From: Arthrobacter stackebrandtii
Lineage (GTDB): Bacteria > Actinomycetota > Actinomycetes > Actinomycetales > Micrococcaceae
Assembly: GCF_017876675.1 (NCBI RefSeq)
Contig: NZ_JAGIOI010000001.1
Location: 310,001 to 374,000, forward strand
Length of the DNA stretch: 64,000 nt
Direction of reading: 5' to 3'
Shown piece by piece: positions 8,903 to 18,164 of the stretch (the stretch's first letter is position 1; each line of letters opens with the position of its first letter). The notes under the pieces are model-generated. The model saw only the letters and a program-made list of their open reading frames with translations. It did no database searches and was not told the origin of the DNA. The translations under genes and the position numbers were made by a program.

Positions 8903-11569
8903 ATGGCCCTTTGGCTATATCGTCTGGGGCGGTTCTCCGCCCGCCGCGCCTGGCTGGTGATCGCTGCCTGGGCCATCATCATGGGCCTGGTGGGCGGCGC
9001 CGCCGCGCTCTTCATGGGACCCATGTCCAATGACTTCAAGCTGCCGGGAACAGAAACCCAGCAGATGGCCGACAAGCTCCAGGCCGGCATTCCCGAAGCC
9101 TCCGGCGGGTCCGGCACCGTGGTGTTCTCCACGACGGACGGCACCAAGTTCACACCCGCACAGGAGACGGCCATTTCCGCCGCGCTCAAGGACGTGACAA
9201 GCGTTCCGGGCGTGACAGGCGTCGTTGATCCCTTCGCCACCACCAAGACCATCACGGATGCCAACGCCGCCGTGACGGCCGGCCAGGCCGAGCTGGATGC
9301 CAACAAGGCCAAGCTCGACGCAGCCAAGACCACCCTGGACGCGTCCGCGCAGCAGATCGAGGCCGGACAGGCCCAGATCGACGCGGGCAAGGCCGAGCTG
9401 GAGAAGCAGAAGGCGCAGGCCGCGCAGATACCGGCAGGCACCCCGATGGCCGACGCCGCAGCCGCCCAGCTGGCCGCCGCGCAGGCCCAGATCGATGCCT
9501 CCCAGGCGCAGCTGGACCAGGGCAAGGCACAGCTTGCCGCCGGCCAGAAGCAGTATGACGACGGCCAGGCCCAGCTCACGGCGGGCCAGGAAAAGCTCAC
9601 GAACAGCAAGCGCATGCTGGAGGCCACTTCCGGCATCAAGTTCGTCTCGAACAACGGTGAAGCGGCCATTGCCCAGGTGCAGTTCAAGGACGCCATGAAC
9701 GCCGTCACCCCGGAGACCCGCCAGGAGGTCCAGGACGTCCTGAACAAGGCCTCCGACTCCGGCCTAAAGGTCTCCTTCAGCAAGGAAATCACCGAGGACG
9801 TCTCCCAGATCTTCGGCGCCGCTGAAGTGGTGGGCGTTGCCGTCGCCGCCGCCGTGCTGCTGATCATGCTCGGCACCTTCGTGGCCGCCGGCCTGCCCCT
9901 GCTCATGGCCGTTGTGGGCGTGGGCATCGGCGTGGGCGGCACCATGGCGCTGACCTCCGTCATCGAAATGTCGTCCATCTCCCCCATGCTGGCGCTCATG
10001 CTCGGCCTGGCCGTGGGCATCGACTACTCGCTGTTCATCGTCAACCGCCACCGCCAGCAGATGCTCGACGGCATGGACGTGCGCGAATCCATCGCCCGCG
10101 CCTCCGGCACCTCCGGCAACGCCGTGACCTTCGCCGGCCTCACCGTGGTGATCGCCCTCGCCGCGCTCTCCGTCACGGGGCTGCCGTTCCTGGCCGTCCT
10201 GGGCCTGGCCGCGGCCGCCACTGTCGCCGTGTCCGTCCTCGTGGCCCTCACGCTGACCCCCGCACTGCTGTCGCTGATCGGCACCCGCCTGGTCTCCAAG
10301 AAGGCCTGGGCCAGGAACGCCGAGGCGCAGAAGAAGCACGACGCCGAGACTGCCGGCATGTCTGTCACGGAACGTGCCGCTGCGGATGAGGAGAAGGACG
10401 TTGCCAAGAGCCGCAAGGGTTGGGGAGGTTTTGTCACCAAGCACTCGGTCGTGACGCTCATCGTCTCGGTTGTGGCCCTGGTGGTCATCGCCATTCCGGC
10501 CGCAAGCCTTCGCCTGGCACTGCCCGACGGCGGCTCCGAGCCCGTTGATTCCAGCGCCTACCAGGCATACACGCTGACGTCGGAGAACTTTGGCGCCGGC
10601 ATGACCGGGCCCATCATGGTGGTTGCCTCCCTGCCGGCAGGCCTCAGCGAGGAACAGGCCAACACCCTCAACCTCGACGTCCTGGACACCCTGCGCGAGG
10701 TCCCCAACGTGGTGGCCGCGGCACCCGTGGCCATGAGCCCGGACCGCCAGACGGCCCTGTACCAGATCATCCCCAGCGAGGGCCCGGCCAGTGAAAGCAC
10801 CGTCCAGGTGGTCCACGACCTCCGTGACGAAGGCCCCAAGGTCAAGAGCGAATACGACGTCACGATCGGGCTCACGGGCCAGACCGCCGCGAACGTTGAT
10901 GTCTCGGAAAAGCTGGGAGCGGCGCTTCCCCCCTACCTGGCCATCGTCGTCGGACTTTCCCTCATCCTCCTGATCCTGGTGTTCCGCTCCATCCTGGTGC
11001 CGGTGCTCGCGACTGCAGGGTTCCTGCTCTCGCTCGTTGCAGCGTTCGGCGGCGTGGTGGCCGTGTACCAGTGGGGCTGGCTGGGCGGCATCTTCGATGT
11101 GGCGAACCCGGGCGCGGTCCTGAGCTTCCTGCCGATCATCCTGATCGGCGTGCTGTTTGGGCTGGCCATGGACTACCAGGTGTTCATTGCCTCCGGCATG
11201 CGCGAGGCGTACGCCCACGGGCAGAGCGCCAAGCAAGCCGTGCGCACCGGGTTCAAGCATGCAGCGCCGGTTGTCACGGCCGCGGCCATCATCATGATCA
11301 GCGTGTTCTCCGGCTTCATCTTCAGCCACCTGACCATGGTGCGCCCGCTCGGCTTTGCACTGGCGTTCGGCGTGCTGATCGACGCGTTCGTGGTCCGTAT
11401 GACCATCGTTCCGGCGGCCATGCACCTACTGGGCAAGTCGGCCTGGTGGCTGCCGAAGTGGCTGGACAAGATCCTGCCCGATGTGGATGTTGAGGGTGCC
11501 AAGCTGGCAAACCTCACAGTGCCGGACGATGCCTCGGAATTGGACGAGAAGGCGAAATCCGCACTGTAG
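8903..11569 (+). CDS. MMPL/RND family exporter
   Basis: The 888-residue protein starts at ATG 8903 (MALWLYRLGRFSARRAWLV), preferred over the in-frame 8864 start because homologous MMPL proteins begin at this amphipathic segment. It has twelve predicted membrane helices in two RND halves. The first half has LALMLGLAVGIDYSLFIVNRHR with the conserved D-Y motif of the proton relay. The second has IILIGVLFGLAMDYQVFIASGMRE. The first extracytoplasmic loop (about 105-245) is an Ala/Gln/Lys-rich coiled coil with repeats of the AQIDAGKAEL type, as in YhgE/MmpL-like proteins. It exports lipids or hydrophobic drugs using proton motive force; the cargo is unknown. It is controlled by the preceding TetR. 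Confidence 0.92.
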   Translation: MALWLYRLGRFSARRAWLVIAAWAIIMGLVGGAAALFMGPMSNDFKLPGTETQQMADKLQAGIPEASGGSGTVVFSTTDGTKFTPAQETAISAALKDVTSVPGVTGVVDPFATTKTITDANAAVTAGQAELDANKAKLDAAKTTLDASAQQIEAGQAQIDAGKAELEKQKAQAAQIPAGTPMADAAAAQLAAAQAQIDASQAQLDQGKAQLAAGQKQYDDGQAQLTAGQEKLTNSKRMLEATSGIKFVSNNGEAAIAQVQFKDAMNAVTPETRQEVQDVLNKASDSGLKVSFSKEITEDVSQIFGAAEVVGVAVAAAVLLIMLGTFVAAGLPLLMAVVGVGIGVGGTMALTSVIEMSSISPMLALMLGLAVGIDYSLFIVNRHRQQMLDGMDVRESIARASGTSGNAVTFAGLTVVIALAALSVTGLPFLAVLGLAAAATVAVSVLVALTLTPALLSLIGTRLVSKKAWARNAEAQKKHDAETAGMSVTERAAADEEKDVAKSRKGWGGFVTKHSVVTLIVSVVALVVIAIPAASLRLALPDGGSEPVDSSAYQAYTLTSENFGAGMTGPIMVVASLPAGLSEEQANTLNLDVLDTLREVPNVVAAAPVAMSPDRQTALYQIIPSEGPASESTVQVVHDLRDEGPKVKSEYDVTIGLTGQTAANVDVSEKLGAALPPYLAIVVGLSLILLILVFRSILVPVLATAGFLLSLVAAFGGVVAVYQWGWLGGIFDVANPGAVLSFLPIILIGVLFGLAMDYQVFIASGMREAYAHGQSAKQAVRTGFKHAAPVVTAAAIIMISVFSGFIFSHLTMVRPLGFALAFGVLIDAFVVRMTIVPAAMHLLGKSAWWLPKWLDKILPDVDVEGAKLANLTVPDDASELDEKAKSAL

Positions 11570-11831
11570 GTCTCGGCACCGTCGGAATGAGCACCGTCGG
11601 ATTCCGCGCTGTAGGTATCCGCAGTGGCGGAACATTCCTGCAGTAGCTGCACCGCGCAACACCCGGGCGCCGTGTTCGGAACGTGTTTGGCCGCCATCCC
11701 CCATGGCGAACACCAATCACGCTCCGGACGCGGCGCCCTTTGCGTACACTAAGATGGTGAGCCACGGCACACGTGGACGTTGCGGTTCATCCCAACATAG
11801 TGATTCGTCCCCCTTGATTCTTGGAGTATTC

Positions 11832-13118
11832 ATGTCCCCGCAGCACCAACTCCTGGAGGGCCTGCCGGCCATGCGTCCCTTGGTGCGTGAATCCTGGCAG
11901 CGTTCCCTGAAGGCGCTGGCCACAGCAGACGGCCGGGCGTCCTCGGACCGGCTGGCTCCGCCGGTCGTGTGGGAGAGCCGGGAGCTGGTGGAATTCCGCC
12001 GCGACCACCCACTGGCCGCGATCATGCCCGTCATCACCAAACTTCTCGTGGAGCCCAGCCACGACACCGGCCTGCTCGTTGCCGTGGGCGATGAGCACGG
12101 GCGGCTTTTGTGGGTTGAGGGCGATTCCGCGGCCCGGCGCCATGGGGAAGGCATCAATTTCGCCAGAGGGGCCGACTGGTCCGAGACCGCTGTTGGAACC
12201 AGCGCCCCCGGCACCGCACTGGTCCTGGGCAAAAGCGTGCAGATCATGGGTGAGGAACATTTCAACCCGGCCGTCCACTCATGGAGCTGCACAGCAGTGC
12301 CTCTGCATGACCCCGATTCCGGCTCCATTTTGGGCATTGTGGACATTACGGGCGGGCCGGAGGCCGTGGGCGCCAACACGCTCTCACTGGTGCAGGCATC
12401 GGTGGCCGCGGCCGAGGCCCAACTGCGCATCGAGCGCCTGGAACTCCGTGTCCAGAGAAGCCTGGCCGGGGGTGGCAACCGCACCCGGCGCTCCTCGGTG
12501 CCCGCTGGAACTGCCACGCCCAACAAGCCGCTGTACCGGGACAGCCTGCAGATTTTGGGCCGGGACCAGGGGCTGCTGCATGTGGCCGGCGAGGCCGTGA
12601 CACTGAGCGAACGCCACACCGAAATCATGGCGATGCTGGCGCTGCACCCCGACGGGCTCACCGCCGAGGAGCTGACGGACAAGGTTTACCCCGAGGGCAC
12701 GTCGCTGACAAGCATCAGGGCGGAAATGGTGCGCCTGCGCAAGCTGCTGCAGTCCGCTGCCCCGACCCTGGTGCCACAGTCGCGGCCGTACAGGCTCCCC
12801 CGCACCCTGGTGGTCGACGCCGAGCAGGTCCGGAACTACCTGGACCGCGGCGCCCACCGGCTGGCCCTGAACATTTACCGCGGCGAGGTAATGCCCCGCT
12901 CGCTGGCCCCCGCCATCGAAACCATCCGCAACCGGGTGGCCGTCCAGCTGCGCGAGGCAATCCTCAACGACGCCAGCCCGGATGTCCTGCTGAGCTACCT
13001 GCGCCTTCCCGAGGCCGCGGACGACGTCGAAGCCTGGCGCACAGCACTGCGTCTCCTCCCGCCGCGCTCACCCAGGCGATCCGCCGTCGTGGCTCATGTG
13101 GAGGCGTTAGAGGCCTGA
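11832..13118 (+). CDS. GAF-domain transcriptional regulator (AcoR-like N-terminus, no AAA+ domain), copy A
   Basis: The 428-residue protein begins MSPQHQLLEGLPAMRPLVRESW; GGAG at 11823-11826 supports ATG 11832. The MRPLVRESWQRSL stretch is typical of AcoR-type regulators. A GAF sensor covers about residues 80-205. The C-terminal winged-helix region lies at about 250-300 (LSERHTEIMAMLALHP, TSIRAEMVRLRKLL). There is no sigma-54 AAA+ module. In actinobacteria such regulators commonly sit next to aldehyde/alcohol dehydrogenase genes. Here those genes (24.8-28.2 kb) are separated from it by the 10-kb insertion, and a broken second copy lies beside them at 22930-23623. Copy A looks intact and probably retains the ancestral job. 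Confidence 0.8.
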   Translation: MSPQHQLLEGLPAMRPLVRESWQRSLKALATADGRASSDRLAPPVVWESRELVEFRRDHPLAAIMPVITKLLVEPSHDTGLLVAVGDEHGRLLWVEGDSAARRHGEGINFARGADWSETAVGTSAPGTALVLGKSVQIMGEEHFNPAVHSWSCTAVPLHDPDSGSILGIVDITGGPEAVGANTLSLVQASVAAAEAQLRIERLELRVQRSLAGGGNRTRRSSVPAGTATPNKPLYRDSLQILGRDQGLLHVAGEAVTLSERHTEIMAMLALHPDGLTAEELTDKVYPEGTSLTSIRAEMVRLRKLLQSAAPTLVPQSRPYRLPRTLVVDAEQVRNYLDRGAHRLALNIYRGEVMPRSLAPAIETIRNRVAVQLREAILNDASPDVLLSYLRLPEAADDVEAWRTALRLLPPRSPRRSAVVAHVEALEA

Positions 13119-13256
13119 TCCTTGGGCACTTCGCCCACCCTCCAACGCTCCTGCAGCAGATGTGGTCTTTTCCCAACGCTCCCGCACCTTCCGGGGCAGT
13201 AATTCCGGCCCCGGGTCAGCTGGGACGATTGGCGGCCTGTCGACTGGAGGAAACTG

Positions 13257-13334
13257 CCACGAAACTGCAATTTTTGCCCTCAACCTGGGGTTTGAGGGCT
13301 GTTTGAGGGCGTTAATTGCCAGTTCGCGGGGTGG
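13257..13334. repeat. Imperfect long palindrome after regulator copy A
   Basis: A CCACGAAACTGCAATTTTTG arm leading to GCCCTCAA pairs imperfectly with downstream GAGGGCGTTAATTGCCAGTT at about 13305-13325. It is the diverged counterpart of the near-perfect palindrome at 23790-23857, which lies at the same place relative to the other regulator copy. It could serve as a transcription stop or a repeat-element remnant. Confidence 0.5.
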
Positions 13335-13350
13335 CCCTGCCCTGGCGAGA

Positions 13351-13512
13351 TCAGGCCTGCTCGTCCTTATGTCCGCGCGAGACGGAAGCGCATTCCACGG
13401 CTGCCCGGCTCCGTTCCCTCAGCTCGCGGACACGGCGGACCTGTCGGGCGCGGACCACAATGAGCACGATCACGATTGCCAGCGGAACTACAACGAGCCA
13501 CACAAAGTACAT
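13351..13512 (-). CDS. Small single-pass membrane protein, copy A
   Basis: The 53-residue product has an N-terminal membrane segment (MYFVWLVVVPLAIVIVLIVV), then a very basic cytoplasmic tail (RARQVRRVRELRERSR). It is about 80% identical to the 51-residue protein at 24032-24187, supporting real coding. It lies convergent to regulator copy A. The IS3 element begins only 10 bp upstream of its start codon, so its promoter and ribosome site have been separated from it. It may now be silent or read from the element. The function is unknown. Confidence 0.62.
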   Translation of the reverse strand: MYFVWLVVVPLAIVIVLIVVRARQVRRVRELRERSRAAVECASVSRGHKDEQA

Positions 13513-13573
13513 GCTCACAGTCTGAACCGTCCCGGGTTTGATGCCGCTGTCTTTTTTGAGAAAGATAGCAATC

Positions 13574-16084
13574 ATGCCCAAGAAATACCCCGCCGAAGTT
13601 CGTGACCGTGCCGTCCGCATGGTCGTTGACCGGCTCTCTGAGTATCCTTCCGTGTTTGCAGCCTGCAAGGCCCTGGCTCCGAAGCTTGATGTCGGTCACG
13701 AGTCGTTGCGTCGTTGGGTGCTCCAGGCCCAAACAGATGCTGGTGAGAAGGACGGTCCAACGACGACTGACATTGATGAACTCAAGCGCCTGCGTGCTGA
13801 GAATCGGGACTTGAAGGAAGCTAACGAGATCCTGAAGGCGGCATCGATTTTCTTCGCGAGGGAGCTGTGCGCCACGAGGCGCTGTGTGTCGAGGGGCGGT
13901 GAGAGACCGTCCCGGTTGGGTCGTCGCAGCGGCCCGATCAAGCTGGGGGCAGCCTGATCCGGGGAACGCCGGTGAGGGTGGCAAGCGGCCCCGACAAAGG
14001 CGGGACGTGCCGGTACTACCAGACGGTGCGGGTCCGTCGAGCAAAGTCAGAAGGTACAACGTGAGTGAATTGGTGTTTGACGCCCTGTAACCGCGAAGCC
14101 GTGCTCAAATCTGGTGGATATGGGCCGGTGTGCAGCGCACTGGATGCCAGTTATGGCGTCTGGACTCCGAAGCCGTTTAGTTCTGTCGGTGGGGAGGCCA
14201 TGGTGAAGGTCTGCGGCGTAGCCGTGGCGATGCTGCCGGGGTAGAGCCAGGTGCCTCCCTGACTAATCGATATGCAGTGAACGTGGGAACCGTCTTGTGG
14301 TTCCCCGACCGGTGGGCAGCCAGTCCACCGGTGGGGGTAGGTCCGTTGCCGACCGAAGGCCACGAGGCGGGGCGGAGGCCTCGTAGTAGTCGCGGGAGTA
14401 ACGACCCGCCGTGGGGACCGGGAAAGCCGGTCGCAGGGCGAAGGTGGCCAGCAAGTTAGCAGGTTGAGTGAATGGAATGTCAGGAGGAATAGTCGCCGGT
14501 GAATATCGACGAACTGGAGCACGCCGTGATTGCGGCGGAGCTGCGGGTACTGAAGATCCAGACCAAGCTGCACAGTTGGGCCCGTGATGATGTTCATCGC
14601 CGGTTCGATGACCTGTTCAACCTCGTGGCCGACCCAGGCTTCCTGTTGGTGGCTTGGGACCGGGTGCGAGGAAATAAGGGTGCCCGTACTGCGGGTGTGG
14701 ATGGCCGCACGGCGGTATCCATTCAGGAGGGTGAGGGCGTCGGGGTTTTCCTTGACGGGCTGCGTTTGTCTTTGCGTGAGCGCAGTTTCATCCCGGTGCC
14801 GGTGAGGGAAAGGATGATTCCGAAAACTGGCGGGAAGTTGCGCCGTCTGGGCATCCCCACCGTTGCTGACCGGGTAGTCCAAGCCAGCTTGAAATTGGTG
14901 TTGGAGCCGATCTTTGAAGCGGATTTCCACCCGTGTTCCTACGGGTTCCGCCCGAAGCGTCGGGCCCATGATGCCGTTGCCGAGGTGCGTTATCTTGCGA
15001 CGCGACCACGTTGTTATGACTGGGTCGTGGAGGGAGATATTAAGGCGTGCTTCGATGAGATCGACCATACTGCCCTGATGGGCAGGGTTCGCTCTCGTAT
15101 TGGTGACAAGCGCATTCTGGTCTTGGTGAAGGCCTTTCTGAAGGCTGGGATCCTCTCTGAGGCTCAGCAACTGATAGAAACCACTGCCGGTACCCCGCAG
15201 GGCGGGATTCTTTCTCCGCTGTTGGCCAATGTGGCGTTGTCGGTGCTTGACGATTTCATCGCTCAAGCTCCCGGCGGCTCGTTGACCGATAAACGCGAAC
15301 GGGCATGGCGGCTACGCCATGATCGGCCGAATTTTCGTCTGGTGCGTTATGCAGATGACTGGTGTCTGATGATCAGGGGCACCAAGGCCGATGCTGAAGA
15401 GCTCCAGGAGAGAATCGCCAAGGTCTTGGCCACGATGGGTTTGCGCCTGTCGGAGGAGAAGACCTTGATCACCCATATTGATGAGGGCCTCGATTTCCTA
15501 GGATGGCACATCCATCGCCATCGCAAGCGAGGCACGAACGAGCACTACGTTTACGTCTATCCGTCAAAGAAGGCTGTACAAGCAGCCAAGCGGAAGATCA
15601 AGACGTTGTGCCGACAGGTCACTGAGAACCAGTCGTTGGATGAACTGCTGCATCGGCTGAATCCGATGTTGCGGGGCTGGTGCGCCTATTTCCGTCCCGG
15701 TGTTTCCTCCGCAGTTTTCTCCTACCTCAGCCACTACACATGGCAGACGGTATGGCGATGGCTGCGGCGAAAACATCGCCGGTCAACGGTCAAAGAACTC
15801 CGTCGGCAGTACTGCGGCGGTGGATGGTGGCCAGCAAGCCACGCTCGGGAAATGTTTCGTCCCGAGAAAGTGGGCACGAGCCGATACCGCTACCGCGGGT
15901 CGGTTATCCCCACTCCGTGGCCCACGACCGATGAATCAATTACCACGGTCCCCGACCGACTTGTGGAGAGCCCGGTGCATTGAAAGGTGCCCGCCGGGTT
16001 CGGGAAGCGGTCCGGGGAAACGGGCCAGCCGCAAGGCTGGCACCGCGCCCCGGGCCGACTTTCACCGACCCTCGCCGCCGCTAA
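13574..16084 (+). CDS. IS3-family transposase OrfA, interrupted by the group II intron
   Basis: Exon 1 (13574-13866) gives a HTH protein starting MPKKYPAEVRDRAVRMV, with a leucine-zipper-like LKRLRAENRDLKEANEILK, ending IFFAREL. Exon 2 (16066-16084) adds DPRRR and a TAA stop. Joining at 13866/16066 gives 103 residues and the usual IS3 ending FFARELDPRRR. Unspliced, the reading runs into the intron and stops at 13957. OrfA binds the terminal repeats and supplies the N-terminus of the OrfAB transposase made by -1 frameshifting. Confidence 0.88.
14499..15983 (+). CDS. ltrA: Group II intron-encoded reverse transcriptase/maturase
   Basis: The 494-residue protein starts at GTG 14499, with AGGAGG at 14482-14487. 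Reverse transcriptase blocks are clear: GNKGARTAGVDG, IPTVADRVVQASLKLVLEPIF, SYGFRPKRRAHDAV, GDIKACFDEIDH, TPQGGILSPLLAN, and the catalytic RYADDW. It continues through the maturase X domain (RLNPMLRGWCAYFRPG ... TWQTVWRWLRRKH). No H-N-H endonuclease signature is seen after it, so mobility would rely on strand invasion at replication forks or similar. The last codons and stop lie inside the ribozyme domain V, an unusual overlap. Confidence 0.94.
   Translation: MNIDELEHAVIAAELRVLKIQTKLHSWARDDVHRRFDDLFNLVADPGFLLVAWDRVRGNKGARTAGVDGRTAVSIQEGEGVGVFLDGLRLSLRERSFIPVPVRERMIPKTGGKLRRLGIPTVADRVVQASLKLVLEPIFEADFHPCSYGFRPKRRAHDAVAEVRYLATRPRCYDWVVEGDIKACFDEIDHTALMGRVRSRIGDKRILVLVKAFLKAGILSEAQQLIETTAGTPQGGILSPLLANVALSVLDDFIAQAPGGSLTDKRERAWRLRHDRPNFRLVRYADDWCLMIRGTKADAEELQERIAKVLATMGLRLSEEKTLITHIDEGLDFLGWHIHRHRKRGTNEHYVYVYPSKKAVQAAKRKIKTLCRQVTENQSLDELLHRLNPMLRGWCAYFRPGVSSAVFSYLSHYTWQTVWRWLRRKHRRSTVKELRRQYCGGGWWPASHAREMFRPEKVGTSRYRYRGSVIPTPWPTTDESITTVPDRLVESPVH
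15968..16065 (+). ncRNA. Group II intron domains V and VI
   Basis: Domain V (15968-16001) pairs GAGCCCGG with CCGGGTTC, has a two-base bulge, an upper GCATT/GGTGC stem and a GAAA tetraloop. The catalytic AGC triad is at 15969-15971. Domain VI pairs GGTCCGGGG (16009-16017) with CCCCGGGCC (16048-16056). An unpaired A at 16058 lies eight bases from the 3' splice site, the usual branch point position. Confidence 0.85.
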
Positions 16085-17061
16085 TCTGCCGGTTTATCGA
16101 CGAACAGCGGGCCGAAGGTCATGCGGTCGAGTCGATCTGCACCGTCCTGCGTGGGCAGGGCGTGCAGGTTGCCGCACGTACCTACCGTGCCTGGAAAACC
16201 AGGTTGCCAGCCCTGCGTGCCATGGAGGATGCGAAGATCATAGACACCTTACGCAGCCTCAAGGTTGTAGACGGCAAGGGAAGACCCCGGCCAGAAATCC
16301 TTTACGGTCGCCGGAAGATGACTGCGTGGCTGCGCCGCAAGGGCTTCCCCGAGGTCTCCAAACACACCGTGGACCGGCTGATGCGCGATGAGGGCATGAA
16401 CGGCCTGGTTCGCGGTCGCAGAACCCGCACCACCATCCCCGGCAAGGACGGCAAACGCGCCGGTGACCTGCTGAACCGCAACTTCACTGCCAGTGCACCC
16501 AACCGTGTCTGGGTCACCGATTTCACCTATGTTCCGGTGTATTCCGGGTTTGTTTACGTGGCGTTGGTGATCGATCTGTATTCACGGGCAATCGTAGGGT
16601 GGGAAACCTCCACCGTGATAGACACCGCCTTCGTGGAGCAATGCCTGAAAATGGCGCTGTGGCGGCGAGAACACAGCAATAGGCCGGTAAGCAAGGGGCT
16701 TCTGCACCACAGCGACGCTGGCTCGCAGTACACCTCGATCCGATACACAGACACCCTAGAAATTGAGGGGCTGGTTCCCTCTATTGGCAGTGTCGGGGAT
16801 GCGTACGATAATGCCGCCGCCGAAACCGTCATGGGCCTGTTCAAGAACGAAGCTGTCACCAAAGGCTCACCCTTCAGATCCGGTGCGCTGAAGACCGAAT
16901 CCGACGTCATTGAGGTCGTCTTCGGATGGGTCCACTGGTACAACTACGATCGCCTGCATTCCTCACTGGACCACCAGACCCCAGAGGAATTCGAGCGAAC
17001 CTACTATGATGAAAATTCCGGCTCGTTACCCGACGACGCCGCCCACAAAACGGCGGCATGA
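16066..17061 (+). CDS. IS3-family transposase OrfB (DDE integrase domain)
   Basis: The frame from 16066 gives about 331 residues in the -1 frame relative to spliced orfA, and no good start codon lies before about 16222. It is therefore expected as an OrfAB fusion by programmed -1 frameshifting. It begins ICRFIDEQRAEGHAVESI (HTH region). The rve catalytic core carries D in VWVTDFTYVPVY, D in LLHHSDAGSQYTS and E in AAAETVMGLFKNE, followed by HSSLDHQTPEEFE. All three catalytic acids are intact. Expression of a functional transposase would require intron splicing. Confidence 0.88.
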   Translation, partial: RPSPPLICRFIDEQRAEGHAVESICTVLRGQGVQVAARTYRAWKTRLPALRAMEDAKIIDTLRSLKVVDGKGRPRPEILYGRRKMTAWLRRKGFPEVSKHTVDRLMRDEGMNGLVRGRRTRTTIPGKDGKRAGDLLNRNFTASAPNRVWVTDFTYVPVYSGFVYVALVIDLYSRAIVGWETSTVIDTAFVEQCLKMALWRREHSNRPVSKGLLHHSDAGSQYTSIRYTDTLEIEGLVPSIGSVGDAYDNAAAETVMGLFKNEAVTKGSPFRSGALKTESDVIEVVFGWVHWYNYDRLHSSLDHQTPEEFERTYYDENSGSLPDDAAHKTAA

Positions 17062-17274
17062 TTCCCGGGACGGTTCAGTCTGGGTATGTCAGTAGTCGGA
17101 GGCGGTGATTTGGGTAACTATGAATCGACGGGAATTAACCGGGATTCCGTGCCGTACTAGGAGAATTGGGGTATGGAAACTTCTCCTTCCTAGCCGGGCG
17201 ATGGTCTATTTGATGCTGGGCTGATCGAGCGGGTCGAGGCCACGGCTGGTGACCGGCTGGATGTCAATGGCGGG

Positions 17275-18009
17275 GTGAAGAAGCGGTTCAAGGATTTTGA
17301 GCCGGCTGCCGTATGTTGGTGCCGCCGTCCCTGCAGGAGTGGTTGCCAGAGGGGCACTTAGCCCGGTTCATTGTCGGCTTGGTGGAGAACGAGCTGGATC
17401 TGACGTTGTTCTGCAAGTCGTACGCGAAGGCGAAGGGGCAGCCTCCGAATGATCCGCGGTTGATGTTGCGCATCCTGCTCCACGGGTACTGCACCGGGGT
17501 TCATTCCTCCCGTGCGATTAAACGGGCCTGCACCGACGTGGTGTCGTTTAGGTGGTTGTCGGCGCAGCAGGGACCGGACTTGCGATCCATGCCCCTTTCC
17601 ATGAACGCCACCCGCTGCTTGCGCGAACGTGTTTCTGCAGGCCCTGGTACTGTGCCAGACCGCGGGCATGGTGGAGCTGGGCAAGGTCGCCCTGGACGGG
17701 AAGAAGGTACGAGCGAACGCTTCCAAGCACAAGACGATGTTCTACGCCCGGATAACGGAGAAGCAGAAGGTCTTGGCCCAGCAAATCAGTGAGCTGTTGG
17801 CCGCAGCTAAGACCGTCGATGCAGATGAGGACGCGAAGTTCTCCTCCTGCATGCGCGGGACGAGCTTGCCACCACGGAACGCCGGGCTGCGGCGATGGCC
17901 GCCACCTGGGCTTCAGCGGAACACGAGATCAAAAGCGAAGCATCACGAGCTCCATCAGCAGGAGGGACCTGGCCCTAGGCCAGCCCCGGCCCTTGAGCAT
18001 ATTGTCTAA
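17275..18009 (+). pseudogene. IS1182-type transposase remnant, frameshifted and truncated
   Basis: Pieces of one transposase appear in successive frames. KKRFKDFEPAA (from 17275) is followed after a frameshift by MLVPPSLQEWLPEGHLARFI ... MLRILLHGYCTGVHSSRAIK (17313 onwards). A second frameshift near 17625 leads to LQALVLCQTAGMVELGKVALDGKKVRANASKHK. Alignment-like order matches IS1182 transposases. The catalytic C-terminal half is missing: the frame degenerates after about 17870 and stops at 18009. It is a dead element next to the low-GC cargo and may mark one edge of an older insertion. Confidence 0.82.
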
Positions 18010-18164
18010 CCGTCGTCCAACAATATTTTCCCTGCAATGAGTGTTGGAACATCAAGAGCAGGTTGCCAGTCCAGGTCGTGGTCCGCTACGCGACCAGGCG
18101 GGACGCCGTTTCTGTCAGTAATCAATTCGCCGATAGGGACAATGTGCGGATAGATTACATTCCC

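Larger units (their letters stand above)
13867..16065 (+). mobile_element. Group II intron with reverse transcriptase
   Basis: The 5' end is GTGCG (consensus GUGYG) and the 3' end is ...TTTCAC (consensus AY). A 34-nt domain V with GAAA tetraloop and a domain VI with a bulged A eight bases from the 3' end are visible at 15968-16065. About 630 bases of non-coding sequence (13867-14498) would form domains I-III before the intron protein gene. Excision restores IS3 orfA exactly. EBS/IBS pairings were not resolved by eye. Confidence 0.9.
13523..17077. mobile_element. IS3-family insertion sequence carrying a group II intron
   Basis: The ends are perfect 14-bp inverted repeats, TGAACCGTCCCGGG at 13523-13536 and its complement at 17064-17077. 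A 3-bp GTC target duplication flanks them (13520-13522 and 17078-17080), as expected for IS3 elements. Without the 2199-bp intron the element is 1356 bp, normal for the family. It encodes OrfA and OrfB with a complete DDE site, so it looks potentially active if the intron splices. Confidence 0.93.

Noticed and set aside
8062-10020. Minus-strand open frame of 652 codons opposite tetR and the MMPL gene
   Set aside because: Ser/Ala/Met-rich antisense of the transporter; spans a terminator and a promoter; no family pattern.
13867-13957. Extension of OrfA into the intron as the true protein end
   Set aside because: Residues after FFAREL do not fit IS3 OrfA, while the spliced junction gives the usual ending; the extension is only the unspliced reading.
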